Assembly (NCBI RefSeq): GCF_001570925.1
Contig: NZ_BCSP01000001.1
Span: forward strand, 372,001 to 436,000
Source: [Zimmermannella] bifida NBRC 103089
Lineage (GTDB): Bacteria > Actinomycetota > Actinomycetes > Actinomycetales > Microbacteriaceae
DNA: 64,000 bases
Reading direction: 5' to 3'
Below, one piece after another: positions 48,505 through 56,316 of this stretch. Position 1 is the first letter of the stretch, and every line of letters begins with the position of its first letter. The notes beneath the pieces were generated by a model, which saw only the letters and a program-made list of their open reading frames with translations, ran no database searches and was not told the DNA's origin. The translations under genes were made by a program, and so were the position numbers.

Positions 48505-48669
48505 GACGCCACCTTTCTCGGCCGTGTAGTGCCGCACTTACTTGTCGTTCGCCTGATTGTCACAGTAGTGGGAGCCGCTCGCGCAATTGCGAGGCGCGCC
48601 CACCGGTTGTGCGTAACATTCTTCGACTCCCACAGTCTAGGTCAGTGCCTGCAGAACTTCGAGGGTGTA

Positions 48670-48685
48670 ATCACAACGTTGTGAT
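48670..48685. promoter_or_regulatory. 16-bp perfect palindrome upstream of the Rv1830-like MerR gene
   Basis: ATCACAACGTTGTGAT, perfectly self-complementary, about 165 bp upstream of the MerR start. A GTTGTGAT half-site also occurs in the ftsZ promoter region (21803-21810). Candidate operator for one of the two MerR proteins. Confidence 0.55.
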
Positions 48686-48733
48686 CGTGTCAGAGATCGC
48701 GAGTGTTCTGTGGCGACTCGCCGGAACTCTAAC

Positions 48734-48753
48734 CTTCAACCAAAGGTTGAGAT
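48734..48753. promoter_or_regulatory. Predicted FtsR operator upstream of the Rv1830-like MerR gene
   Basis: CTTCAACCAAAGGTTGAGAT with the 6-3-6 inverted repeat TCAACC-AAA-GGTTGA, matching the ftsZ-upstream site at 21881-21900 in 17 of 20 positions. The 48505-48807 gap contains only this and the palindrome; I see no gene. Confidence 0.65.
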
Positions 48754-48807
48754 CAAACTGTGATGTGAAAACCACACAAAACGGCAGCGGGCCACCGGAA
48801 TGCGACC

Positions 48808-49509
48808 TTAACTCTGACGGCGGTCGCGCATCCCCTGACTGAGCATGGCACCCCGCACCTGCTGAAGTGCCTGCGAAAGCTCAACCATCTTCCGCTCCGC
48901 CTGCTCGCGCGCAGCCTTGCTGTTCTTACGCAGCATCGGATTCACGACCTGCTCAATGAGCCCAAGCTCGTGCTGCATCGCGGTGCGGAATGGGCGCAGG
49001 TGACGCGGCTGGATACCGTTACGGTCCAGCGTCACGAGCGTGGTTAGCAGTGCAAGTTCGTCGTCGCCGTAGCGGGTTGTACGAACGATCAGGCCGGCCG
49101 AATGTGCGCTGTCGAGCAACTCACGGCTCGCTCCCGAGCGGCGCAGCAGTTCCTCGCGCGTTAGCGGCGTGCCGGTCGTCAATGATGACGTCGCAGCCGG
49201 AGCCACCCCGGGAACCGGAGGGGTCTCGCCACGGTCAATCGCATCCAGGTATTCACCGATCACCTTGAGCGGCAGGTAGTGGTCCCGTTGCAGGGAAAGC
49301 ACCGTACGGATGCGCTGCACATCGGATTCCGAGAACTTTCGGTAGCCGGCTGCCGTTCGCGCCGGATGCACCAGTCCCTGCTCTTCGAGAAAGCGAATCT
49401 TTGACGGCGTGAGTTCAGGGTGCTCTGACGCCAGGCGCTGCAGCACCTGCCCAATAGAGAGTTTCGGAATGGATCCGGAAGCACCGGATCGAATGGCGAC
49501 GCTACTCAT
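48808..49509 (-). CDS. ftsR: MerR-family regulator FtsR (Rv1828/Cg1631-like)
   Basis: A 233-residue MerR-type regulator with the N-terminal wHTH LSIGQVLQRLASEHPELTPS and IRFLEEQGLVHPARTAAGYR, a dimerisation helix, and an effector-like C-terminal domain (RSGASRELLDSAHSAGLI). The position next to garA and the sequence match Rv1828 and C. glutamicum FtsR, which is known to activate ftsZ. A matching inverted-repeat site occurs upstream of ftsZ in this window. It begins 3 bp after the garA stop, so garA-ftsR is one unit. Confidence 0.9.
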   Translation of the reverse strand: MSSVAIRSGASGSIPKLSIGQVLQRLASEHPELTPSKIRFLEEQGLVHPARTAAGYRKFSESDVQRIRTVLSLQRDHYLPLKVIGEYLDAIDRGETPPVPGVAPAATSSLTTGTPLTREELLRRSGASRELLDSAHSAGLIVRTTRYGDDELALLTTLVTLDRNGIQPRHLRPFRTAMQHELGLIEQVVNPMLRKNSKAAREQAERKMVELSQALQQVRGAMLSQGMRDRRQS

Positions 49510-49512
49510 TGG

Positions 49513-50016
49513 TTAGAGGATGTTCGCGCTAGCGGTAGGTGCAACGTCGAGCGGAGATGCGTAGAACGTGAGTCGGTACTTACCGATCTGGACTTCACCA
49601 CCGTTGGCAAGCTCGACCTGGTTGATGCTTTCGCCGTTGTAATAGGTACCGTTCAACGAGCCGAGGTCGCGCACGTAGAACGTGCGTCCGTTACGCGTGA
49701 ACTCGGCGTGACGGCGCGAGACCGTAACGTCATCGAGGAAGATCTCGGCGTTCGGGTGACGACCAGCGATCTGCAAATCAGTGTCGAGCAGAAATCGTGC
49801 GCCAACGTTGTTACCGCGTCGCACAATCAGCAGCGCGGAACCGGATGGCAGAGCACCGATCGAGTCCATTTCTTCTTTGGAGACTCCCCCAGCGATCAGC
49901 GCGGCAAGCTGCGCACTAAAGTCGCCGGTGAACGACATGGTCGACGATTGACCCGAGCCAGCCTGGCTGCCGGGGAACGCCGGCGTAGCGCCTGCGTGAT
50001 CGTCGAGATTCGACAT
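49513..50016 (-). CDS. garA: FHA-domain signalling protein GarA/OdhI
   Basis: Phospho-switch protein that inhibits 2-oxoglutarate dehydrogenase until phosphorylated by Ser/Thr kinases. FHA domain (about residues 70-150) with GRHPNAEIFLDDVTVSRRH and DLGSLNGTYYNG. The usual N-terminal ETTS phosphorylation motif is replaced by STMSFTGDF, so the phosphosite differs. Start ATG 50016 with GGAGG 6 nt upstream; upstream ATGs in frame lie beyond that ribosome site. 167 residues. Confidence 0.92.
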   Translation of the reverse strand: MSNLDDHAGATPAFPGSQAGSGQSSTMSFTGDFSAQLAALIAGGVSKEEMDSIGALPSGSALLIVRRGNNVGARFLLDTDLQIAGRHPNAEIFLDDVTVSRRHAEFTRNGRTFYVRDLGSLNGTYYNGESINQVELANGGEVQIGKYRLTFYASPLDVAPTASANIL

Positions 50017-50102
50017 GTAATCCTCCTGCTTCATGAGAACTCCAAGCGTACCGTAGTGGCACCACAAGATTCGGTGAGTTTCCCAGTACACTCGCGCTCA
50101 TC

Positions 50103-50942
50103 ATGGATGAGCGGTATGACCTTGACCCGGTTGCGCAGATGCGCGAGTCCCGGAAGCCCCGTGCACCTCGTAAAGTACAGGCACAGCGCGGCATGTGGTT
50201 GGAAGAGTCTACTACGCAGTTTTTTGGACAGCTGGCCGCTGCCACTCGGGAAACACTCACCTTGCAAGACGTCGATGGTACCCGTCGAGCATTCCCGCGA
50301 GACGCCCTCTTTCTTGATGAAGACGGCAAGGTCGTAACCCTCACGTTTGCCGCAGCGGCACCAAAGAAACCGACGCGAAGCGCATCCGGATCGGTCTATG
50401 TCGAAGGCGCCACCGCTCGCGTGGCCAGAGCCGGACGAATTTTCGTCGAAGGTCGGCACGATGCGGAGCTTGTCGAAAAGGTCTGGGGACATGATCTGCG
50501 CATCGAAGGCGTCGTCGTCGAGTACCTCGAAGGTGCAGACCACTTGGATGCAGTGCTCGCGGCCTTCGATCCGTCGCCTTCACGTCGCGTCGGCGTGCTG
50601 CTCGACCACCTCGTTCCCGGTTCAAAGGAAACCCGCATTGCGCAGGCGATCACCGCCCGTTTCGGTGCCGATTGCGTGCGAATCGTTGGACATCCCTATG
50701 TCGATGTCTGGCAGGCCGTGCGACCGGAGCGGCTCGGGATGCGCGAATGGCCCGTCATCCCAAAGGGACAGTCTTGGAAGCACGGCATTTGCGCAGCACT
50801 GGGATGGCCGAATCAAGAGCAGGCTGATATCGCCCGCGCTTGGCAGCGCATCTTGGGTCAGGTACGGACCTGGACCGATCTCCAACCGTCGGTAATCGGC
50901 CGGGTTGAAGAACTCATCGACTTCGTGACTGAGCCCGCTTAA
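50103..50942 (+). CDS. DUF3097 protein with Toprim-like motifs
   Basis: A 279-residue actinobacterial protein of unknown function. Conserved segments are ASGSVYVEGATARVARAG, IFVEGRHDAELVEKVWG, VEYLEGADHLDAVL, GVLLDHLVPGSKE and GHPYVDVWQAVRP. The EGRHD and LLDHL-type acidic motifs look like a Toprim fold, as in topoisomerases and OLD nucleases, but activity is not shown. TACACT lies 10 nt before the ATG with no ribosome site, so the leader is very short. It is divergent from garA and lies 90 bp upstream of sbcD. Confidence 0.88.
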   Translation: MDERYDLDPVAQMRESRKPRAPRKVQAQRGMWLEESTTQFFGQLAAATRETLTLQDVDGTRRAFPRDALFLDEDGKVVTLTFAAAAPKKPTRSASGSVYVEGATARVARAGRIFVEGRHDAELVEKVWGHDLRIEGVVVEYLEGADHLDAVLAAFDPSPSRRVGVLLDHLVPGSKETRIAQAITARFGADCVRIVGHPYVDVWQAVRPERLGMREWPVIPKGQSWKHGICAALGWPNQEQADIARAWQRILGQVRTWTDLQPSVIGRVEELIDFVTEPA

Positions 50943-51020
50943 CCAATCCCCGCCCGCCATTCCTGCCGCGATCTGGACCACCTCGACCGGCGGATCAGGA
51001 TCGATGTCGCAGGGTGCCGA

Positions 51021-51032
51021 TACGCTTCCGCT
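51021..51032 (+). promoter_or_regulatory. Probable leaderless -10 element of sbcD
   Basis: TACGCT (51021-51026) ends 6 nt before the ATG at 51033, with no ribosome site, the same arrangement as upstream of pknL. Confidence 0.5.
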
Positions 51033-52259
51033 ATGCGCATCTTGCACACTTCCGATTGGCACATTGGCCGCACGTTTCATGGTGAGTCGGTTCGCGACCA
51101 CCTGCAGACGGCACTGGCGTGCATCCCGAATTGGGTTCGCGAACACCACATTGATGTGGTCGCGGTCGCCGGTGACGTGTTCGACTCCACTATTCCGGCT
51201 GCATGGGCCTTCAATATGCTGACGGAGCTGGTGGCCGAGATTCGCGAAGCGGGTGCCATCGTCATCATCTCGAGCGGAAACCACGACTCCGCCGAGCGAC
51301 TGCGCTACATGTCGCCGCTGACTGCAAAAGGCGGCGTGTATTTCGGCGCCGATGCTTGTTCCCCCTGCACTCCGGTGGTGCTTAACGATGAGCACGGCAG
51401 TGTGCGGTTCTACCCGGTCCCCTACTTGGAACCGGCAATCGTGCGGACGCGCGCGGGCGAATCAGCCGCCGAAGTTCGCACCCAAGACCAGGCCATGCAA
51501 TGGGCATTGCAGCAGGTGCGCGAAGATCTCAACGCCGCTGAGGTGTCGGCGAGCGAGTTGGCTGATGCTCTCACCGGCAAACCTCGCAGCGTCGTGCTGG
51601 CGCACTGTTTTGCCGCCGGTGTCCGGCAAGACGTCCCCGGTGCCGATCTCGAACGCGACCTCAGCGCGGGTGGACTCGATGTCGTTTCGCTCGACCATTT
51701 CGCGCCGTTTGACTACGTCGCGCTTGGTCACATCCACTCACGCATGAACCTGACCGAACGCATTCGCTACTCGGGGTCGCCCCTGCACTATTCGTTTAGC
51801 GAGACCGGCGCCGAACGCGGTGCGTGGCTTGTTGATTTGGATGCCGCGGGTTTTGCTGGCGCGCAATGGCTGCAGTTCCCGGTTCCCCGCCCGCTGGCAC
51901 GTATTAGCGGCAAGCTCGACGATCTCTTGGACGATGCGGACCTTTCGTGTCACACGGACTCATGGCTCCAGGTCACACTCACCGACAATCAGCGCCCGTT
52001 GGATGCCATGTCCAGGCTCCGTCAACGCTTTCCGTTCACGGTGCACCTCGTGCATATCCCCGAGCGATCACCACAAGATGCGCCGAGATCCTATCGAGAA
52101 ACGCTTGCCGAGGCCACGAGCGATCGCGATCGGATCATCGCGTTCTTGCAGCACGTGCGCGGCGGCAGCGATGCCACCAACGATGCCAATTGGACGCGGG
52201 AACTCGAATGTATCGACGAGCTACTAGATGAACTGGCAGTGGAGGCGGCAGACCGATGA
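51033..52259 (+). CDS. sbcD: Exonuclease SbcCD subunit D (Mre11-like nuclease)
   Basis: Nuclease subunit of the SbcCD (Mre11-Rad50) complex that opens hairpins and trims DNA ends. Metallophosphoesterase motifs: HTSDWHIG (8-10 metal ligands), VAGDVFD, SSGNHDS, and GHIHSR. At 408 residues it is normal. The ATGA overlap with sbcC couples translation. Probable leaderless start at ATG 51033. Confidence 0.96.
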   Translation: MRILHTSDWHIGRTFHGESVRDHLQTALACIPNWVREHHIDVVAVAGDVFDSTIPAAWAFNMLTELVAEIREAGAIVIISSGNHDSAERLRYMSPLTAKGGVYFGADACSPCTPVVLNDEHGSVRFYPVPYLEPAIVRTRAGESAAEVRTQDQAMQWALQQVREDLNAAEVSASELADALTGKPRSVVLAHCFAAGVRQDVPGADLERDLSAGGLDVVSLDHFAPFDYVALGHIHSRMNLTERIRYSGSPLHYSFSETGAERGAWLVDLDAAGFAGAQWLQFPVPRPLARISGKLDDLLDDADLSCHTDSWLQVTLTDNQRPLDAMSRLRQRFPFTVHLVHIPERSPQDAPRSYRETLAEATSDRDRIIAFLQHVRGGSDATNDANWTRELECIDELLDELAVEAADR

Positions 52260-55200
52260 GAATTGTCAGTGTTGAATTTGCCGGGTTTGGCCCCTATCGC
52301 ACCAAACAGCGTGTGGATTTCACGACGTTTGCCGACGAGGGGCTGTTCCTCATTGCCGGTAAGACGGGCTCGGGCAAGTCCACCATTCTTGATGCCATCG
52401 TGTACGCGCTCTATGATCGCGTGCCGAGATTCGGGAATAAGACGGGTCAGATTCGTAGCCGTTTTGCCGCCCCGGATGAGCCCACTCGCGTGGTGCTCGA
52501 GTTCACGCATCGAGGCACTGACTACCGGATCACCCGTGCACCGTCGTACCTCCGCCAGAGCAAGCACGGTAACAAGGTCGTGGAGACCAAACCCGAGCAG
52601 GAGCTCGCCGAACGCATTGACGGTCAGTGGCAGGTGTTGAGCACCAAAATCGCGGAGATTGCGCGCATCCTGCGCGAATTGTTCCCGCTCAACGCCGAAC
52701 AGTTTCTGCAGGTCATCATGCTCGCACAGGGCCGCTTTCAAGAGTTCTTGCACGCGAGCTCCAAGGACCGCCAAGAGTTGCTGCGCTCACTGTTTGGAAC
52801 CCAGCGTTTCATTGACCTCGCGCATCTCGCGCAGGTTCGCGAAGGTGCTGTGCGCAGCAAGGTCGAAGCCAATATGAACGGGCTCCACGAGGTCGCGCTG
52901 CAGCTGTTTCGTTCCGATGACGAGGCCGAGGCACAGCCGCTGACTACATCAAGTGCCCCGTTCACGCGAACTGACATTGCGAATCGAGCAACAGACAATG
53001 CCAATGCCGTTGCCGCCGCGAATACGGCGGTTGCGACTGCCACCGAAGCCTACGAATCCGCCGTCGAAGGACATCGCAAACAAGAAGCGATCTACCAGCA
53101 GCAACAAGAACGAAACCGTCACCGTGAACAACGCGAGACGTTGCGATTGCAGCAGCCAAAGATCGACCAAGAACTCCGAGTCCCCCTCGATCTTCACCGT
53201 CAGGCGTTACTCGTCATTGACGATGTGACCACCGCGCGAGATCGCGCGAACGAATGTTCGCAGCAACGTACTGCGTTGGCGGGACGTCGCGATGACCTCA
53301 TCTGCGCATTTGCGTCGGTCACGCAGGAAGAACGCGACGACCTCAGCATCAGCGACGTGCACGACCTCGTGACCACAGGCATCCGGTTCGACGAAGCCGA
53401 CCAACCAATCGAGGTGTCTGCCACAATTGACCGGTTCGAAGCGCTCACCGAACCGCTGCAACAGGCGGTGGATGCACTCGGTGCGGTCGTTCGTGAACTC
53501 GCGGATGCCGACGACCTGAACCGCCAGATCGCCACTGCCACCAAACAAGCGACCGAGTCACAGGCGAACCTCGAAACCGCCAGCGCGCTCGTCGAGTCGC
53601 TAGTCGCGCAGCGTTCGTTGCTACCAGCAAGGATTGCCGAGCATCGTGAGGTGGTTGACGGATGCACGGCCAAGCTTGCCGCGCGTGAGTCAGTCGAGGC
53701 CGCGCTCGAGGTGGCGCTCAGCCACCAGGCTGCGGCCAACGCCATTCCCGGCTGCACGGCAACGTTGAACGCAGCCGAAGTGTCCCTTGGCAACGCACTG
53801 CAACAGCAGCAGCACGCGATCGACGCGGAACAGCGCCTAATCCAAGCGAAACTCGCAAACGCAGCCGGAGAGCTTGCAGCAACCCTTCGCGAAGATGAGC
53901 CCTGCGCCGTTTGTGGTGCCACGACGCATCCGCGGCCGGCCGCGCAAGATCAGCCGATCATTGAACAGGCGCAACTGGATGCGGCAGCGACAGAAAGTGC
54001 CAAGGCACAGCGCACCGTTGATGCAGCACGCGCCGAACGCGATCGCATCAACCTTGAGCTCGCGTCCCTGACCCACAGCGCGGCCGGGTGGAGCATCGAA
54101 CAGGCCGCAATTGAAGTCGCCGAAATCCAGGCTCGTATCAACACCTTGGATGCCGCTGCCGCGGAACAACGAACTGCGCGCCAGGAGCTGGAACGCTGCG
54201 AGCAAGAGCTGGCCAAACTCGAGTCGACGATCGAGTCGACACGCGAACAGCGCGATGCCCACCAAAATCAGCACGTTCGACTATCGGCAGTAGTCGAGCA
54301 GCTGACCGCAAGGCGCACCGCCTTGACGGGAGCCTTCGCATCCCTCGAACGCAAACAAGCCGTAAGCACGAAGTTGCGCACGGGGCTCGCCACGATGCTA
54401 GATGTGCTTCGGACGTACATCACCGCACAGCGAGAAGCCGTGCGTGCACAGGACATTGCCGATACGAAAATCGCCGCGAGCCCATTCACCGACGCTGCAG
54501 CCGTCCGTTCCGGCATCATGTCAACCACCGAGGCGACTGCTGTCGAACGGAAGCTCGAAGACTTTACGACCGCGATGCGCACAGCCGAGACGTTCCTCAC
54601 GCGTGCAGATATTGCCGCACTGCCCGAAGCGCTTGTCGATCTCGCTCCGAGCGAGGCACAATTACGCGACGCACAGGAGCGGCGCGACCACGCGCGAGAT
54701 CGGTACAGCGTGGCTGAAGAACGGCAACGTTCAGAGCAGAACACACTGGATCGTGCGCGCGAACTCTTGCACGACTATGACCGGCTCCAGTCGGGTGCGG
54801 CACTGTGGAGTCGGCTTGCCGGTGATTTGCGGGGCCAGAACGAACGCAAGCAGCACCTCGAAGCTTTTGTGCTCGCGGCCCACCTCGAGGCAATTCTGGA
54901 GGCGGCAAACGCACGTCTTAAAGAAACGACCCAGGGTCGTTACACGCTCGTGCTCGATGACGACCGTGTCTGCCATGCCGCGCAGTCCGGGTTGGGCATC
55001 GACGTCATTGACGTCTACAACGGCGAGCGACGCTCAACAACTTCGCTCTCTGGCGGTGAAACGTTCCTCGTTTCGTTGTCGCTTGCCTTGGGACTGGCCG
55101 ACGTAGTCTCGAGCAATGCCGGTGGGCTCGCCCTCGAAACGCTCTTTATCGACGAAGGCTTCGGTTCGCTCGATGCGGAAACCCTTGAAGTTGCGATGCA

Positions 55201-55354
55201 GACGCTCGAGCAACTGCGCAGCTCTGGGCGCACGGTCGGAGTGATCTCACACGTGCCAGCCATGCACGAGCGAATCCCCACGCAATTGGCGGTACGGGTG
55301 CTGCCGGACCGGTCCAGCACGATTGACCTGCGCGCAGCCGACCCGGGTGAATAG
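52256..55354 (+). CDS. sbcC: Exonuclease SbcCD subunit C (Rad50-like SMC ATPase)
   Basis: A 1032-residue SMC-type ATPase that works with SbcD. N-terminal Walker A AGKTGSGKST (about 35-45), a long interrupted coiled coil, the zinc hook C550-AVC-553, the C-terminal signature LSGGETFLVSLSLALGLAD, and Walker B ETLFIDEGFGSLD. A basic region at the C terminus follows. Co-transcribed with sbcD. Low-complexity Gln/Arg/Ala stretches in the coiled coil are normal. Confidence 0.96.
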   Translation: MRIVSVEFAGFGPYRTKQRVDFTTFADEGLFLIAGKTGSGKSTILDAIVYALYDRVPRFGNKTGQIRSRFAAPDEPTRVVLEFTHRGTDYRITRAPSYLRQSKHGNKVVETKPEQELAERIDGQWQVLSTKIAEIARILRELFPLNAEQFLQVIMLAQGRFQEFLHASSKDRQELLRSLFGTQRFIDLAHLAQVREGAVRSKVEANMNGLHEVALQLFRSDDEAEAQPLTTSSAPFTRTDIANRATDNANAVAAANTAVATATEAYESAVEGHRKQEAIYQQQQERNRHREQRETLRLQQPKIDQELRVPLDLHRQALLVIDDVTTARDRANECSQQRTALAGRRDDLICAFASVTQEERDDLSISDVHDLVTTGIRFDEADQPIEVSATIDRFEALTEPLQQAVDALGAVVRELADADDLNRQIATATKQATESQANLETASALVESLVAQRSLLPARIAEHREVVDGCTAKLAARESVEAALEVALSHQAAANAIPGCTATLNAAEVSLGNALQQQQHAIDAEQRLIQAKLANAAGELAATLREDEPCAVCGATTHPRPAAQDQPIIEQAQLDAAATESAKAQRTVDAARAERDRINLELASLTHSAAGWSIEQAAIEVAEIQARINTLDAAAAEQRTARQELERCEQELAKLESTIESTREQRDAHQNQHVRLSAVVEQLTARRTALTGAFASLERKQAVSTKLRTGLATMLDVLRTYITAQREAVRAQDIADTKIAASPFTDAAAVRSGIMSTTEATAVERKLEDFTTAMRTAETFLTRADIAALPEALVDLAPSEAQLRDAQERRDHARDRYSVAEERQRSEQNTLDRARELLHDYDRLQSGAALWSRLAGDLRGQNERKQHLEAFVLAAHLEAILEAANARLKETTQGRYTLVLDDDRVCHAAQSGLGIDVIDVYNGERRSTTSLSGGETFLVSLSLALGLADVVSSNAGGLALETLFIDEGFGSLDAETLEVAMQTLEQLRSSGRTVGVISHVPAMHERIPTQLAVRVLPDRSSTIDLRAADPGE

Positions 55355-55435
55355 TCCGGGCATCGCGTGCCCGGGCCTGCGCGCAGCTGGCAGCAAGCCA
55401 TGGCCTGCAGGGCAGGCAGGTGCGTGGCCGGCTAG

Positions 55436-55474
55436 GAGTGTGGTCGGTACGAGTGCGAACGACCACACTCGTAC
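55436..55474. terminator. Interleaved inverted repeats between sbcC and the hydrolase gene
   Basis: Two overlapping stems share bases: GAGTGTGGTCG/CGACCACACTC (55436-55446, 55460-55470) and GTACGAGTG/CACTCGTAC (55447-55456 region, 55466-55474). Only one can form at a time. It lies just beyond the hydrolase stop, between convergent genes, and probably ends transcription. Confidence 0.55.
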
Positions 55475-55477
55475 CCG

Positions 55478-56155
55478 CTACTGTGCTGCAGGGAGCTCGA
55501 CGGTGTTGAGGAACGCCGTGATGTCGGCAATCTCCTCAGGCGAAATCGCGTGGGTGAGCTCGGGATAGTTCTTGACCGTAGCGTTGGTGTGTTCCTTGAG
55601 CCACTGCGCTGATTGCGGGAACGCCTGCTGTGGGATCGGCGATTCGTCGCGGTCTCCCCAACCGAAGAACACCGGGCGGCGCAACTGCGTGAGTTCCGCA
55701 TCCTGGTCACCAGCACTCGGCACGACGAAACCCGAACACGCAACCGCCGCGAGCACTCGCTCGGGTACGGCACGCAGGAGCTCAATTGCCATCACCGCAC
55801 CCTGCGAAAATCCGATCGGAATAACTGGAACGTCTGGTGCAATGTCATCAAGCAGTTCGACCAAGGCGGCGCAGGATGCGTCAATCGCGTCGGTGTCGAG
55901 CGATTCTTGTTCGTCGCCAACTTTCATCACCTCTTCCAGCGGGAACCAGGCGTATCCCTGACCCTTTGCCGTGAGTGGCGCGCGCACCGAGATCCAGTCG
56001 AAACGTTCATCGGTGGTACCGATACCGAGTTCCACCAAGACACCGAGCAGGTCCTGTTCATTGGCCCCGTATCCGTGCATCAGCACGACCAACGGCCGAC
56101 CTTGAAGACCAGCATTTGCACCGAGCACCGTCGAAATTGGCGAGATCGAAGTCAT
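55478..56155 (-). CDS. Alpha/beta hydrolase (phospholipase/carboxylesterase family)
   Basis: A 225-residue serine hydrolase like YpfH/acyl-protein thioesterase-type carboxylesterases. Nucleophile Ser117 in GFSQGA, oxyanion HGYGANEQDLL, acidic residue near FFGWGDRDESPI, and catalytic His in PELTHAIS. Cytosolic, without signal peptide. It stands alone between sbcC and gabD. Substrate unknown. Confidence 0.88.
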   Translation of the reverse strand: MTSISPISTVLGANAGLQGRPLVVLMHGYGANEQDLLGVLVELGIGTTDERFDWISVRAPLTAKGQGYAWFPLEEVMKVGDEQESLDTDAIDASCAALVELLDDIAPDVPVIPIGFSQGAVMAIELLRAVPERVLAAVACSGFVVPSAGDQDAELTQLRRPVFFGWGDRDESPIPQQAFPQSAQWLKEHTNATVKNYPELTHAISPEEIADITAFLNTVELPAAQ

Positions 56156-56250
56156 GCCGCAAGTGTGTCACGTGCAATCGTTTCCAAGCTGCAAGCGAAT
56201 GACGACAACGCAACGCCCATCACCGGCTACGAGCCGGGCACGGAAAATGA

Positions 56251-56283
56251 CGGAGGGCGCCACGCTCAGCGTGACGCCCTCCG
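56251..56283 (-). terminator. Terminator after the succinate-semialdehyde dehydrogenase gene
   Basis: Stem CGGAGGGCG/CGCCCTCCG (arms 56251-56259 and 56275-56283) extended by CACGCT/AGCGTG, 34 bp beyond the gabD stop. Confidence 0.75.
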
Positions 56284-56316
56284 CTATCAGCTTCGAACGA
56301 AGTGTTCGATTCCGAC

